DNA of 64,000 nt from Leptospira jelokensis. Its GTDB lineage: Bacteria; Spirochaetota; Leptospiria; Leptospirales; Leptospiraceae. Every line of letters begins with the position of its first letter. Position 1 is the first letter of the stretch. The position numbers were made by a program, and so were the translations under genes. The notes under the pieces were generated by a model. It worked only from the letters and a program-made list of their open reading frames with translations. It was not told the origin of the DNA and made no database searches. Of the stretch, positions 1 through 8,671 are shown in pieces. Location: positions 62,001 to 126,000 of the forward strand of contig NZ_RQGH01000014.1 of the NCBI RefSeq assembly GCF_004769635.1. The letters run 5' to 3'.

Positions 1-506
1 TAGGTGCTGGGATTGACGACACCTATGCCAATGCTGTTTGTGCCCAACTTTTGTTTTTAGAAGCAGAAAACCCAGACCGTGATATCTATCTCTACATCAA
101 TAGCCCAGGTGGGTATGTGAGCTCTGGCCTTGCCATTTATGACACGATGCAGCTCATCAAACCAGAAGTGAGAACCCTTTGCATCGGACAGGCATCTTCC
201 ATGGCGGCACTTTTACTTGCAGGTGGGGCGAAAGGAAAACGTTCTGCACTTCCCAATTCTCGGATTATGATGCACCAACCTTACGGTGGAGCCGGTGGGC
301 AAGCTTCTGATATTGAAATTTCAGCAAAAGAAATCATCAAGACGAAGAACACTTTGATCGATTTATATGGTAAACACATCGGGAAACCTGCGGCGCAGAT
401 CCAAAAAGACACGGAAAGAAATTTCTTTATGAGTGCTGAGGAAGCGAAAGAATACGGTATCATTGATAACGTGATCCTAGAACGCAAACAAATGATACAA
501 GCCTAA
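1..506 (+). CDS. clpP: ATP-dependent Clp protease proteolytic subunit ClpP (5' end outside window)
   Basis: The reading frame is open from the first base, so the start codon lies upstream of the window; the TTG at 51 is internal. The visible part contains the ClpP core: SPGG oxyanion region, nucleophile Ser in GQASSMAA, catalytic His in MMHQP, and the C-terminal handle helix region. ClpP forms the tetradecameric serine-protease chamber that degrades proteins unfolded by ClpX or ClpA. clpX starts 15 bases downstream on the same strand, the classical clpP-clpX operon. Identification is secure; only the N-terminal portion is missing. Confidence 0.97.
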   Translation, partial: GAGIDDTYANAVCAQLLFLEAENPDRDIYLYINSPGGYVSSGLAIYDTMQLIKPEVRTLCIGQASSMAALLLAGGAKGKRSALPNSRIMMHQPYGGAGGQASDIEISAKEIIKTKNTLIDLYGKHIGKPAAQIQKDTERNFFMSAEEAKEYGIIDNVILERKQMIQA

Positions 507-521
507 GGAGGGCTAAACTCC

Positions 522-1802
522 ATGACCAAACGTGCAAGCCAAACAGGGAATTCCAGAGAAAAGTTACATTGTTCTTTCTGCGGAAAGGCCCAAGACGAAG
601 TAAGAAGGCTTGTAGCAGGTCCTGGAGTTTATATCTGCGATGAGTGTATTTCCTTATGCAATGAAATCATCGCCGAAGAACCACAATCAGGTGAAAAAAC
701 TGCGATTGTAGGGGACATTCCAAAACCTACCGAAATCAAAAAAATATTAGACCAGTATGTGATTGGACAAGAACAAGCAAAAAAAGCTTTGTCCGTTGCG
801 GTTTACAATCACTACAAACGTATCTTCCATAACGAACGTAAGGCGGGAGACGTTGAATTGGAAAAATCCAATATCATGCTCATTGGGCCAACGGGCTCTG
901 GAAAAACCTTACTGGCACAAACTTTGGCTCGCATTTTAAAAGTTCCTTTTGCCATTGTGGATGCAACTGCTCTTACAGAAGCAGGTTATGTGGGTGAGGA
1001 CGTGGAAAACATCATCCTCAAACTCATCCAAAACGCTGACAATGATGTCAAACGTGCTGAAATGGGAATCATCTACATCGATGAGATTGATAAAATTTCT
1101 CGTAAGTCTGATTCTGCTTCCATCACTCGCGATGTGAGTGGAGAAGGGGTACAACAGGCCCTTCTCAAAATCATTGAAGGGACTGTTGCGAATGTCCCTC
1201 CACAGGGTGGGCGAAAACACCCACACCAAGAATACATCCCGGTCGAAACCAAAAACATTTTATTCATCTGTGGGGGAGCTTTTGTTGGTCTCACTGATAT
1301 CATCAAACAACGAGTTGGTGTAAAATCCATTGGATTCCATTCCAATGAAGCAGTGAATGACAGAGGACGTAAAATTGAAGAAGGGGAGTCCATGGTGCAC
1401 CATGTGATCCCTGATGATTTAATGAAATTTGGCCTCATTCCAGAATTCATTGGACGTCTACCGATCATAGCGACTCTCGACGAACTTACCATCGAAAGTT
1501 TAAAATCGATTTTTACAGAACCAAAGAATTCCCTTCTCAAACAATACCAAAAGATGTTTGATATCGAGAATGTAAAACTCAAGTTCACTGAATCTGCCAT
1601 CGAAGCCATTGCGCAAACGGCAATCAAACGAGAAAGTGGTGCTAGGGGATTACGTGCTATCGTAGAAGAAATTATGATGGAGCTCATGTTCCAAATTCCA
1701 TCTCGAAAGGATGTATTGGAAGTTGTGGTGACAGACGAAACGGTTCTCAAAAAAGAAGCACCGATTACAATTCTAAAAGGGGATATCGAAAAGATCGCAT
1801 AA
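522..1802 (+). CDS. clpX: ATP-dependent Clp protease ATP-binding subunit ClpX
   Basis: This 426-residue AAA+ unfoldase delivers substrates to ClpP. The N-terminus carries the C4 zinc-binding domain (CSFC near residue 19 and CDEC about 22 residues later). It is followed by Walker A GPTGSGKT, Walker B IIYIDEID, and the ClpX sensor region around SGARGLRAI near the C-terminus. Length is normal for the family. The ATG at 522 is preceded by a strong TAAGGAGGG ribosome-binding site immediately after the clpP stop, so the two genes are certainly cotranscribed. Confidence 0.98.
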   Translation: MTKRASQTGNSREKLHCSFCGKAQDEVRRLVAGPGVYICDECISLCNEIIAEEPQSGEKTAIVGDIPKPTEIKKILDQYVIGQEQAKKALSVAVYNHYKRIFHNERKAGDVELEKSNIMLIGPTGSGKTLLAQTLARILKVPFAIVDATALTEAGYVGEDVENIILKLIQNADNDVKRAEMGIIYIDEIDKISRKSDSASITRDVSGEGVQQALLKIIEGTVANVPPQGGRKHPHQEYIPVETKNILFICGGAFVGLTDIIKQRVGVKSIGFHSNEAVNDRGRKIEEGESMVHHVIPDDLMKFGLIPEFIGRLPIIATLDELTIESLKSIFTEPKNSLLKQYQKMFDIENVKLKFTESAIEAIAQTAIKRESGARGLRAIVEEIMMELMFQIPSRKDVLEVVVTDETVLKKEAPITILKGDIEKIA

Positions 1803-1809
1803 AGTTAGT

Positions 1810-2592
1810 TTGTTTGTGCAGTCTGGCATCGTTCGTTTTTTCCTTTTTCTTTCGTTTGGCATTTGGTTCGTCCATTGCCAAACGACTAACCCATTCCCCG
1901 CTGACAAAATAAACGCAAAAACGAATCCAGTTGGAACTTCGATTGAATGGATCAAAATCAAAGAGACGGTTTGGGTCCACAAAAGTTTTGGAAGTTTCCA
2001 AGGGAAAATTTTTGAGTCGAATGGCCTTGTTGTTTTAACAAATCAAGGTGTTGTTATCATTGATACCGCTTGGACAGAACCACAAACAGAAGAATTGATC
2101 TTAGGGATCCAAACTAAATTTCAGAAAGACATTTTATTTCTTATCGTGACCCATGCACATGACGACCGTATGGCGGGAGTCAACCTATTCCACAAAAGAA
2201 ATATCCCAGTTTATAGTACAAATTTAACGGCGAAATTGGCTAAAGAAAAAGGACTCGGAAAAACAAATCCTATCTTAGATATACAAACAAGACTTTATTC
2301 TGGGAATCATTCCGTAGAAATCTTTTTTCCAGGCCATGGGCATTCACCTGACAACATTGTTGTATGGTTGCCCGATACCCATATCCTTTTTGGAGGTTGT
2401 CTCGTGAAGGATCTCGATGCAAAAGACTTAGGGAATGTAAAAGATGCGAATTTAGTAGAATGGGAAAATGCAGTGAAACGAGTGTTAACTAGATACCCTG
2501 ATGCAGAGGTTGTGGTGCCTGGTCATGGGAACTGGGGCAAGTTAGACTTATTACGCCATACGATTCGTTTACTTGTTTCGCCGAACCACTAA
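1810..2592 (+). CDS. Subclass B1-type metallo-beta-lactamase-fold hydrolase, exported
   Basis: This 260-residue protein starts with a hydrophobic export signal (WFVHC could be a loose lipobox). It carries every zinc ligand of B1 metallo-beta-lactamases: HAHDD (His115, His117, Asp119), His178 in PGHGHSPDN, Cys197 in GGCLVK and His239 in PGHG. The stretches DNIVVWLP, GGCLVK and AKDLGNV closely resemble BcII-type enzymes, more than glyoxalase II or other fold members. It probably hydrolyses a beta-lactam or related substrate in the periplasm; activity is inferred. The TTG at 1810 lacks a clear ribosome-binding site, and GTG at 1816 is an alternative. The 3' end overlaps the convergent next gene by 24 bases. 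Confidence 0.85.
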   Translation: MFVQSGIVRFFLFLSFGIWFVHCQTTNPFPADKINAKTNPVGTSIEWIKIKETVWVHKSFGSFQGKIFESNGLVVLTNQGVVIIDTAWTEPQTEELILGIQTKFQKDILFLIVTHAHDDRMAGVNLFHKRNIPVYSTNLTAKLAKEKGLGKTNPILDIQTRLYSGNHSVEIFFPGHGHSPDNIVVWLPDTHILFGGCLVKDLDAKDLGNVKDANLVEWENAVKRVLTRYPDAEVVVPGHGNWGKLDLLRHTIRLLVSPNH

Positions 2593-3669
2593 GATGGAAA
2601 GTTTCTCCATTGGATTTGTTAGGTTTCTTTCACGTCCCAGGGAACTCATTTTTTTCGCAATCGCAAGTAACATTTGCCGAGAGGAACTTGGTCTTAGGTC
2701 AAGTAAGTAATCCACAAACTCTTCCATAATTTCAAAGGATGTGAGTCCAAACTGAGTGAGGGTGCGGTCACTTGCCCAAACCAAATAATCACCAATTTCA
2801 ATTCCATCAGCCATGGAAATGGGATGTTTGTGGTTGGGGTACCAATGGTCATCTCCACTGCCTTCAATGACTTGGATGCCATGGTCTGAAAATTGAAAAA
2901 TGGGCATGTCCATATAATGCAAAAAAGACATTTTATCATCTTTGTTTTGGATCACAAAGGCAGAGAGTTTTAATTTGAGAAATGCAAATTGGTGGAGAGC
3001 AAATTTTAATTTGGTTAATAACTCTTCAGTTGAAAACAATCCATCCCCAAAGGAAGATACGATTCCGTGGATAAAAACTTTTTCGGAAGATTCCAAAATC
3101 CCGGGTTCCATATGACCTGCGATGATACCAAATAAACCATCTTTTGCACGAACAATCCGAATGTAGTCAGCTCCCGCATAACGCATAACAGATGGGAATA
3201 CAGCTACGTCAAATCCTTGGATGTTTGGGATTTTAATATCGGGGATCTGTTTGTTTACGGAAGAGGCTTGGGTTGTTTTCCAATCAAATTTGTTTTCAAA
3301 TTGTTCCTCGCCGAGGCCTTCTTCCCCTTGCAAAAGGGTAAACATCACGGATTTATAAATTTTGTATTCATCTGAATTTCGGTTTAGGTTGCGAATGTCT
3401 TTTGGGACTTCGTTTTCGCTGTCTTGGATATGGAAGATGATGTGTAGGATGTATTGGTATAAAAATCCAAGAAAATAATATACGATAAAACTAATACACA
3501 ATGCCAAAAGAAAAGAACTGTAAATTCCAACCAGATTGAAGTTTAAAGTGTTTTCCCCTTTGGGATTTTGCCAATGGGTGAAGGTAAACTCAGCAAATAA
3601 AAAGTGAATGAAAAAAAATAGAAAACTAATGATGCCAAGGAGGAAAGGTAGTTTGACTCGGTAACTCAT
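2569..3669 (-). CDS. Membrane protein with degenerate SpoIIE/PP2C-like domain
   Basis: A 366-residue protein with two N-terminal membrane segments (about residues 8-28 and 48-75) and a cytoplasmic domain. The C-terminal half follows the SpoIIE/RsbU phosphatase pattern: GADYIRIV resembles the first metal-binding strand, and GDYLVWASDRTLTQFG resembles the family's GDxLxxxTDG motif. However, the usual central DxxGHG-type motif reads AGHMEPG, so a metal-binding Asp appears lost and the domain may be a pseudophosphatase. The start overlaps the tatC stop by four bases (ATGA), so it is translationally coupled to the Tat operon. The SpoIIE assignment rests on motif reading and is moderately sure. Confidence 0.6.
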   Translation of the reverse strand: MSYRVKLPFLLGIISFLFFFIHFLFAEFTFTHWQNPKGENTLNFNLVGIYSSFLLALCISFIVYYFLGFLYQYILHIIFHIQDSENEVPKDIRNLNRNSDEYKIYKSVMFTLLQGEEGLGEEQFENKFDWKTTQASSVNKQIPDIKIPNIQGFDVAVFPSVMRYAGADYIRIVRAKDGLFGIIAGHMEPGILESSEKVFIHGIVSSFGDGLFSTEELLTKLKFALHQFAFLKLKLSAFVIQNKDDKMSFLHYMDMPIFQFSDHGIQVIEGSGDDHWYPNHKHPISMADGIEIGDYLVWASDRTLTQFGLTSFEIMEEFVDYLLDLRPSSSRQMLLAIAKKMSSLGRERNLTNPMEKLSILVVRRNK

Positions 3670-4445
3670 TTTGAATCTGTAACTTCCAATAATTTCATCA
3701 TCAGGGCAGATAAAAAGAATAAAAAACTCAGTGGAACTAGCAACATAAGCATAGAAAATACATCAGGCCCTGGAGATAGGACAGCCGATACGACTGCGAT
3801 GATAAGGACTGCTTCTCTCCATCGCGAGATAAGAAAACGTGAAGATAGGATTCCAATCCTTCCAAGTAAAATAAGGACAATTGGTAGTTGGAACGAAGCC
3901 CCAAAGACTAGGTGCAAATTAAAAAACAAATCGTAATACTCATCGATGGGTAGGTAAGGGTCCACACCATCTGGCCTAAGAACCACAAGGAAAACTCGTA
4001 AAAAATTTTCAAAAACCGTAAACCAACAGAGGGCAAGTCCTGACCAAAAGAGTAAGGTAGAAAACAAGATGATGAATTTTCCCCATTTTTCCGTCCTTGG
4101 GTCCACCGCTGGAGCAATGAATCCCCAAAGGATATAAAGCAAAAAAGGAAGGGAAACAAGAACCGATAGAATGAGGGAGGTTTTCAAATAAATGAGAAAC
4201 GGGGCCATCAGTTGGATCTGAAAGAAATGGGCATCAGGTCCGAGTACAGATTTGTAGGGTTGGATGAGAAAACTGTGGATCTCAGAACCAAAATACAGTG
4301 TCGCAATCATAAAAACCGAGACAACTAAAATGGAATGGATCAGCCGTTGCCGGAGCTCCTCGAGATGGTCACCCAGGGACATATACTTTTCCCTGGTTTC
4401 CGAATCCTCTGGCAGTGGCAGTGCGGTTCTATTTTTTTTTGCCAA
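3666..4445 (-). CDS. tatC: Sec-independent protein translocase TatC
   Basis: 259 residues with six predicted membrane segments. The N-terminal cytoplasmic signature SLGDHLEELRQRL is characteristic of TatC, the receptor that binds twin-arginine signal peptides of folded proteins. The C-terminal segments include the conserved region ending in LSPGPDVFSMLML. It lies nine bases downstream of tatA and overlaps the following SpoIIE-like gene by four bases, giving a tatA-tatC-membrane protein operon. Length is normal. Confidence 0.96.
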   Translation of the reverse strand: MAKKNRTALPLPEDSETREKYMSLGDHLEELRQRLIHSILVVSVFMIATLYFGSEIHSFLIQPYKSVLGPDAHFFQIQLMAPFLIYLKTSLILSVLVSLPFLLYILWGFIAPAVDPRTEKWGKFIILFSTLLFWSGLALCWFTVFENFLRVFLVVLRPDGVDPYLPIDEYYDLFFNLHLVFGASFQLPIVLILLGRIGILSSRFLISRWREAVLIIAVVSAVLSPGPDVFSMLMLLVPLSFLFFLSALMMKLLEVTDSK

Positions 4446-4454
4446 TGGGATGGA

Positions 4455-4724
4455 CTAAGCTTTTTTCTTTTTTGTGGATTTGGAATTGGACTCGGAATTC
4501 TTTTTTGGTTCTTCTACAGGAAAACTGGTTTGTGTAGGTTCCTCGTCTTGGCCTGTGAGAGACTTTCGGAATTCTTTGATCCCCGAACCCAAGTCCTTAG
4601 CGAGACTTGGCAATCGTTTTCCACCAAAAAAAAGTAAGGCTAAAAAAACGATGAGTGCAATCTCCCATGGTCCTAAATTAAAAAAAGCAATAGGTGCTTG
4701 AAAAGAAAACGGATTGGATGGCAT
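4455..4724 (-). CDS. tatA: Twin-arginine translocase subunit TatA/TatB
   Basis: 89 residues with one N-terminal membrane helix (GPWEIALIVFLALLFFGGKRLP), the FGxKxLP hinge, an amphipathic helix (LAKDLGSGIKEFRKS) and a Lys/Ser-rich tail. This is the TatA/E layout; TatA oligomers form the translocation pore with TatC. Only one TatA/B-type gene is seen here, so it may serve both roles. The ATG at 4724 is read divergently from the sensor kinase, whose upstream region it overlaps. Confidence 0.93.
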   Translation of the reverse strand: MPSNPFSFQAPIAFFNLGPWEIALIVFLALLFFGGKRLPSLAKDLGSGIKEFRKSLTGQDEEPTQTSFPVEEPKKNSESNSKSTKKKKA

Positions 4725-4747
4725 ATTTCCCTCTTAAGGCAAGAGTT

Positions 4748-6649
4748 ATGCAAACGAATCTGGAAGCAAGCGGAATGATAGAATTCTTTAAGGTCTTGCC
4801 AAACCTATTTTCGGGTGGAGTGTATCTCACAGACCCAAAATCCGGCCATATTTTATTTTCAAATGAATTTTTTAAGGACAACCTTGGCTGCCAAAAACCT
4901 GGGATCAATTGCCTGGAATCGGATTTACTCGCTTGGGTAATTCCTGAGGACAAAGAAACCTTTCAAGAACAAATCCTTTCCATGCAGAAATGGAACGACC
5001 GGGACCAAATCGTTGGTGACTTCAGGTTCCAAATGCCAAATGAAACTCTTGTTCGGTGGTTCCAATTTGAAAAAAGAAAAGTGAACATTCCTGGAATGGA
5101 TTCATCATTACACATTGTTTTCGTTCGGGATGTAACAAACGAAAAAACCAATGAAATTAATATCGTTGAACAAATTCAATTTTTCTTGGGTCTCTTTGAA
5201 AACGCATCTGTAGGTATGGCCTTACAAGACTGGGAAGGTGGATACTTCCGGATCAACCCAAGGTTTACTGAAATCACAGGTTATAGTTTCCAAAATTTAA
5301 CAGACTTAAACATCAAAAGGATCAAAGGGGAAACAATCTCTGATGAGGAGATGGAATACTTTAGTTTTTTCAAAGAAGGGGCAGAAGAATCAAGGCTCAC
5401 TCGAAAAGATGGAAGGAGGATCAACGTTTACCGAAGGATCAGTGCATTTCGTAACTCACAAGGCAAACCTGATTTTTATTATGTATTTTTGGATGATGTA
5501 ACAGAAAAAAAACAATTGGAATCATACCAACTCCATTCTCAAAAAATGGAAACCATCGGTAGCCTTGCGACCAATATTGCACATGATTTAAACAATTATC
5601 TGCAACCAATCCATGTGTTTTCGCAACTTGGCAAAGAACAAATAACCAGTGGAAAATTTAATGAAAACCAGGTATTGGATTATTTAGAAAAAATCCGATT
5701 GGGTGCAGATAACGCTCGTTCTATGATCCACAGAATCATCCATTATTCCAAAACAAAAAACGAACATTCTGTAACAAAAATTGATATCTCTTCCGTTGTA
5801 GAATCGACAATCCCACTCCTTGTCTCTGGTTTACCTAAGAATGTAGAAGCCCAATTTGATTTTTATAAATCTCCCCTGATTACAAAAGTGGATGCAGTCC
5901 AGTTTTCAAAAATATTATGTGAACTCACCTCTGGTGGGATTTTGGTTTGGGATGATCGGAAACGGGGGCTTGTGCAAATCCAAACAAAACCTTCCGATGA
6001 AGTGCGTTTGCTTGTAAGTTTAGAATTTACTGGTTTGTCTTTACCTAGTTTGTCTGAACTCACCACACTTGATTTAGCGAATTTTAGTGATGAAGACTTC
6101 CAATGGACTGGGATCCATTTGATCAATCGGTATGTGAAAAACTGGGGAGGAGAGTTTTATTTAGACAAACCCGATCCCATGACCTTAAAAGTTTTTATAT
6201 ACCTGCCTTTGGAAGAGTCATTATCGGTTCTGAATTCTTTTCCAACTGGTACGGAATCCAAACCCAAAGATGTTTGGTCAGAAATTGCAAAAAAAGAAAT
6301 TTGGGTTGTGGAAGATGATGAAGCGGCCAGTGAAGCCATTAACTTTGTATTATCACAAAAACAACTCAAACCTAAGTTATTTGGGACATCATCTTCCGCA
6401 CTACTAAACCTAAACCAAAAAATTCCAGATTTTGTTTTGTCTGATTATCGTTTGAGAGAAATGAGTGGCTTAGTATTGATTCGTAAAATCAAACAATTGA
6501 ATCCTAATCTTGCAGCAGTATTGTACACTGGAAATTTGGATGGATTGGATGCAGAAGAACTTTTAAAAGAAGGGATATTGGTTCGATCGAAACCAATATC
6601 CATCGATGAATTGTATGAATCGATTTTGTTATCGTTTGGATTTCTTTGA
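4748..6649 (+). CDS. Hybrid sensor kinase with two PAS domains, H-box and receiver domain
   Basis: About 633 residues, no membrane segments, so probably cytoplasmic. From the N-terminus: a PAS-like domain, a clear second PAS (FENASVGMALQDWEGG to FYYVFLDDVTEKK), a HisKA dimerisation domain with H-box NIAHDLNNYLQPI, an ATPase region, and a C-terminal receiver with acidic pocket VVEDDEA, phospho-acceptor Asp in LSDYRL, Thr in LYTG and Lys in RSKP. The ATPase region lacks a recognisable N-box Asn and DxGxG, so autophosphorylation is doubtful. ATG 4748 follows TAAGG at a good distance. GTG 4694, ATG 4718 and ATG 4775 are alternatives; the more upstream ones overlap divergent tatA. It overlaps the convergent hydrolase by 21 bases. 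Confidence 0.85.
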   Translation: MQTNLEASGMIEFFKVLPNLFSGGVYLTDPKSGHILFSNEFFKDNLGCQKPGINCLESDLLAWVIPEDKETFQEQILSMQKWNDRDQIVGDFRFQMPNETLVRWFQFEKRKVNIPGMDSSLHIVFVRDVTNEKTNEINIVEQIQFFLGLFENASVGMALQDWEGGYFRINPRFTEITGYSFQNLTDLNIKRIKGETISDEEMEYFSFFKEGAEESRLTRKDGRRINVYRRISAFRNSQGKPDFYYVFLDDVTEKKQLESYQLHSQKMETIGSLATNIAHDLNNYLQPIHVFSQLGKEQITSGKFNENQVLDYLEKIRLGADNARSMIHRIIHYSKTKNEHSVTKIDISSVVESTIPLLVSGLPKNVEAQFDFYKSPLITKVDAVQFSKILCELTSGGILVWDDRKRGLVQIQTKPSDEVRLLVSLEFTGLSLPSLSELTTLDLANFSDEDFQWTGIHLINRYVKNWGGEFYLDKPDPMTLKVFIYLPLEESLSVLNSFPTGTESKPKDVWSEIAKKEIWVVEDDEAASEAINFVLSQKQLKPKLFGTSSSALLNLNQKIPDFVLSDYRLREMSGLVLIRKIKQLNPNLAAVLYTGNLDGLDAEELLKEGILVRSKPISIDELYESILLSFGFL

Positions 6650-7648
6650 TTTTTTAACTTCTTCAGCACCTGTAGTGTCTTTTATGAATTGGATCATTTC
6701 TTTTTCGATCAGGGCCTTGTCTGTTTTCACATATTTAGAAAGTAGAACATGGGCTCCTTCTTCAATCTTTAAGAGACGATTTTTGGGATTGGCATTTTTC
6801 CCTGATTGGATTTTATCAAACACGGCAAACATGGCATCGATTGAGGCAACAAAGTCATGTTCTCTTTCTGATTTATAATAATACATTAGTAAAGTCGGAG
6901 CACTTACTTTTGGATATGGATTTTCTTTATCCATAAACCGTTTGAGATCTAAGATATTTTGAATGGCACCATAATACTGGTCCAAATACCAATACTTCGC
7001 AGACTCATCTTTTGGATCTGTTTTGGAAATTCGAATTTCACCTTTGATGGAATCGATAAACGATTTGCCCCAATAAAATCGGAAGAGATGAGCTGAAGGA
7101 TCATCAAAATCATAAAACGGTGATGCCAAAATTAAACTATCAACAAGATCCGGATGTTTGGCAGCAAGGTAAGTGGCAATGTTTCCACCCATACTTGTTC
7201 CAATAACAACTGTTTTCTGTCCAAGTTCCTTTGAATACAGTAGACTATCTTCTGCATCTTGTAAGTATTTTTGAAACGGGGTATTGAGTTGGTCTTCGAT
7301 ATTGGTTCCGTGTCCTGGAAGGCGCACATAATATGTATTTGCTCCGAAGTATTCACTTAGTTTGTTTGTGACTTCTTCTCCTTCTCCACGGCTTGCTCCA
7401 AATCCATGAATGTACAAAATGGCAATGGGAGTTGGTTCTTCAGAAACTCTTAACAAAAGCTCTTCATTGTTAGGTTTTGTGTTTTCCTTTTTACTGATTT
7501 CTAATTCGTTTTGGTAAAAGGCGTCAAAATTTTCAAATTTGCGAGTGGAATCATAATTGTATTCACCAGTAGACCATTTGTAAGTGGATAGGAGAAAGGA
7601 AGATAGAATGAGAGTGATGGCAGTCACCCATTTGATAATTAATCTCAT
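6629..7648 (-). CDS. Membrane-anchored alpha/beta-hydrolase (carboxylesterase/monoglyceride-lipase type)
   Basis: 339 residues: an N-terminal hydrophobic signal/anchor (residues 7-23) followed by an alpha/beta-hydrolase fold. The oxyanion region reads YIHGFGASRGEG and the nucleophile elbow is GTSMGG. The Asp is probably in the YYKSEREHDF region and the His in EEGAHVLL. The family cleaves esters or lipids; the true substrate is unknown. The C-terminus is Lys/Ser-rich. It is divergent from the PCu(A)C gene, with only 10 bases between the two chosen starts, so the promoters must overlap coding sequence. Confidence 0.85.
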   Translation of the reverse strand: MRLIIKWVTAITLILSSFLLSTYKWSTGEYNYDSTRKFENFDAFYQNELEISKKENTKPNNEELLLRVSEEPTPIAILYIHGFGASRGEGEEVTNKLSEYFGANTYYVRLPGHGTNIEDQLNTPFQKYLQDAEDSLLYSKELGQKTVVIGTSMGGNIATYLAAKHPDLVDSLILASPFYDFDDPSAHLFRFYWGKSFIDSIKGEIRISKTDPKDESAKYWYLDQYYGAIQNILDLKRFMDKENPYPKVSAPTLLMYYYKSEREHDFVASIDAMFAVFDKIQSGKNANPKNRLLKIEEGAHVLLSKYVKTDKALIEKEMIQFIKDTTGAEEVKKSKKSKR

Positions 7649-7658
7649 CGAGGTTCTC

Positions 7659-8093
7659 TTGTTACGAAAGGTAAATAATACAAATATTGGAATTCTGTTA
7701 CTAATTCAAGTCAATTTGTTTGTTTTCTGTCACAAATCGAATCCAAACCTTTCGTTATGGACTTTCCCAGTCCCTGATGAGGCCAAAACAATCGCTGTGT
7801 ATGGAATGATTCAAAATCCTTTTGGCAATGAGGTTTCCATTCTTTCCCTCGAAAGTAACCAATACAAAACTGTAGAATTCCATACAATGGAAATTGATAA
7901 GGAAGGAATCAAACGCATGAGAAGGATAGATTTTCCTATTTTGTTACAACCAAATGAAAGGATCCAAATGGAAAGGGGAGGAACCCATCTCATGTTACTT
8001 GATAAACAGAATGGAAACGAAAATTTGATGATCACCATTCAATATTCAAATGGGAAACTAGAAACGAAAAGAGTAGAGAAAAAATCATTATGA
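7659..8093 (+). CDS. Copper chaperone PCu(A)C family protein
   Basis: 144 residues from TTG 7659, chosen because it follows a GAGG ribosome-binding site by about six bases and leaves a compact signal peptide ending in VFC (possible lipoprotein). The family's copper-binding pattern is present: HTM, a Met 10 residues later (KRM), then HLM in GGTHLML. PCu(A)C proteins carry Cu(I) in the periplasm and hand it to cytochrome oxidase, usually with a Sco protein. The stop overlaps the start of the sco-like gene (ATGA), giving strong contextual support. Confidence 0.85.
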   Translation: MLRKVNNTNIGILLLIQVNLFVFCHKSNPNLSLWTFPVPDEAKTIAVYGMIQNPFGNEVSILSLESNQYKTVEFHTMEIDKEGIKRMRRIDFPILLQPNERIQMERGGTHLMLLDKQNGNENLMITIQYSNGKLETKRVEKKSL

Positions 8094-8671
8094 AACAGAA
8101 CCAACACCAAATTTTATTTGCCTTTATCATTTTTGTTTTTGGTATTTTTCACTGTGGCTCGGGAGTTGAGCTCACAGAACTTCCAATAGGTGGGAATATC
8201 GAGGCCAAAGATAAATCTGGAATAAATGTAAATTTGAAATCCTTTCCTGAACCAGTGTTACTTGTTTTTTTTGGTTATACCTATTGTCCTGATTTTTGTC
8301 CCAATACTCTTGCCAAAATCAAAGCGGCAACTGAAGGTTTTACAGAGTTAGAAAAAAAACAGTTTCGGGTTGTGTTTGTTTCGATAGACCCCGAAAGAGA
8401 TTCTACCGAAACAACAACAAAGTATGTGCAGTTTTACATACAAAATGCCGTTGGTTATAGTTTTGATATGGCTACAACAAACCAAATTGTAAAACAATAC
8501 GCCGCCTATGTTGAAAAAACAAAAGACGGTTTATCGTTTGATCATTCTACTTATCTTTATGTTTTGGACTCCAATCGAAAGACTCGTAAACTGATTAAAT
8601 CAACCGATGAAAAAGAAGTAATTTCGAAAACCATACGCGCATTAAGCGGCGATTCCGTTCAATCGAAGTAA
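8090..8671 (+). CDS. SCO1/SenC family copper-delivery lipoprotein
   Basis: 193 residues with an N-terminal hydrophobic segment ending in IFHC, a possible lipoprotein attachment site. The thioredoxin-like domain carries the Sco metal motif CPDFCP and the distal His in SFDHSTYLYVLD. These are the three copper ligands for assembly of the CuA centre of cytochrome c oxidase. It is translationally coupled to the PCu(A)C gene by a four-base overlap. The 3' end overlaps the convergent oligopeptidase by 30 bases. Confidence 0.93.
   Translation: MKQNQHQILFAFIIFVFGIFHCGSGVELTELPIGGNIEAKDKSGINVNLKSFPEPVLLVFFGYTYCPDFCPNTLAKIKAATEGFTELEKKQFRVVFVSIDPERDSTETTTKYVQFYIQNAVGYSFDMATTNQIVKQYAAYVEKTKDGLSFDHSTYLYVLDSNRKTRKLIKSTDEKEVISKTIRALSGDSVQSK

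Noticed and set aside
1073..1750. 225-codon open frame on the minus strand
   Set aside because: It lies wholly inside clpX, has a Ser/Arg-rich composition typical of antisense frames, and no ribosome-binding site or homology pattern.
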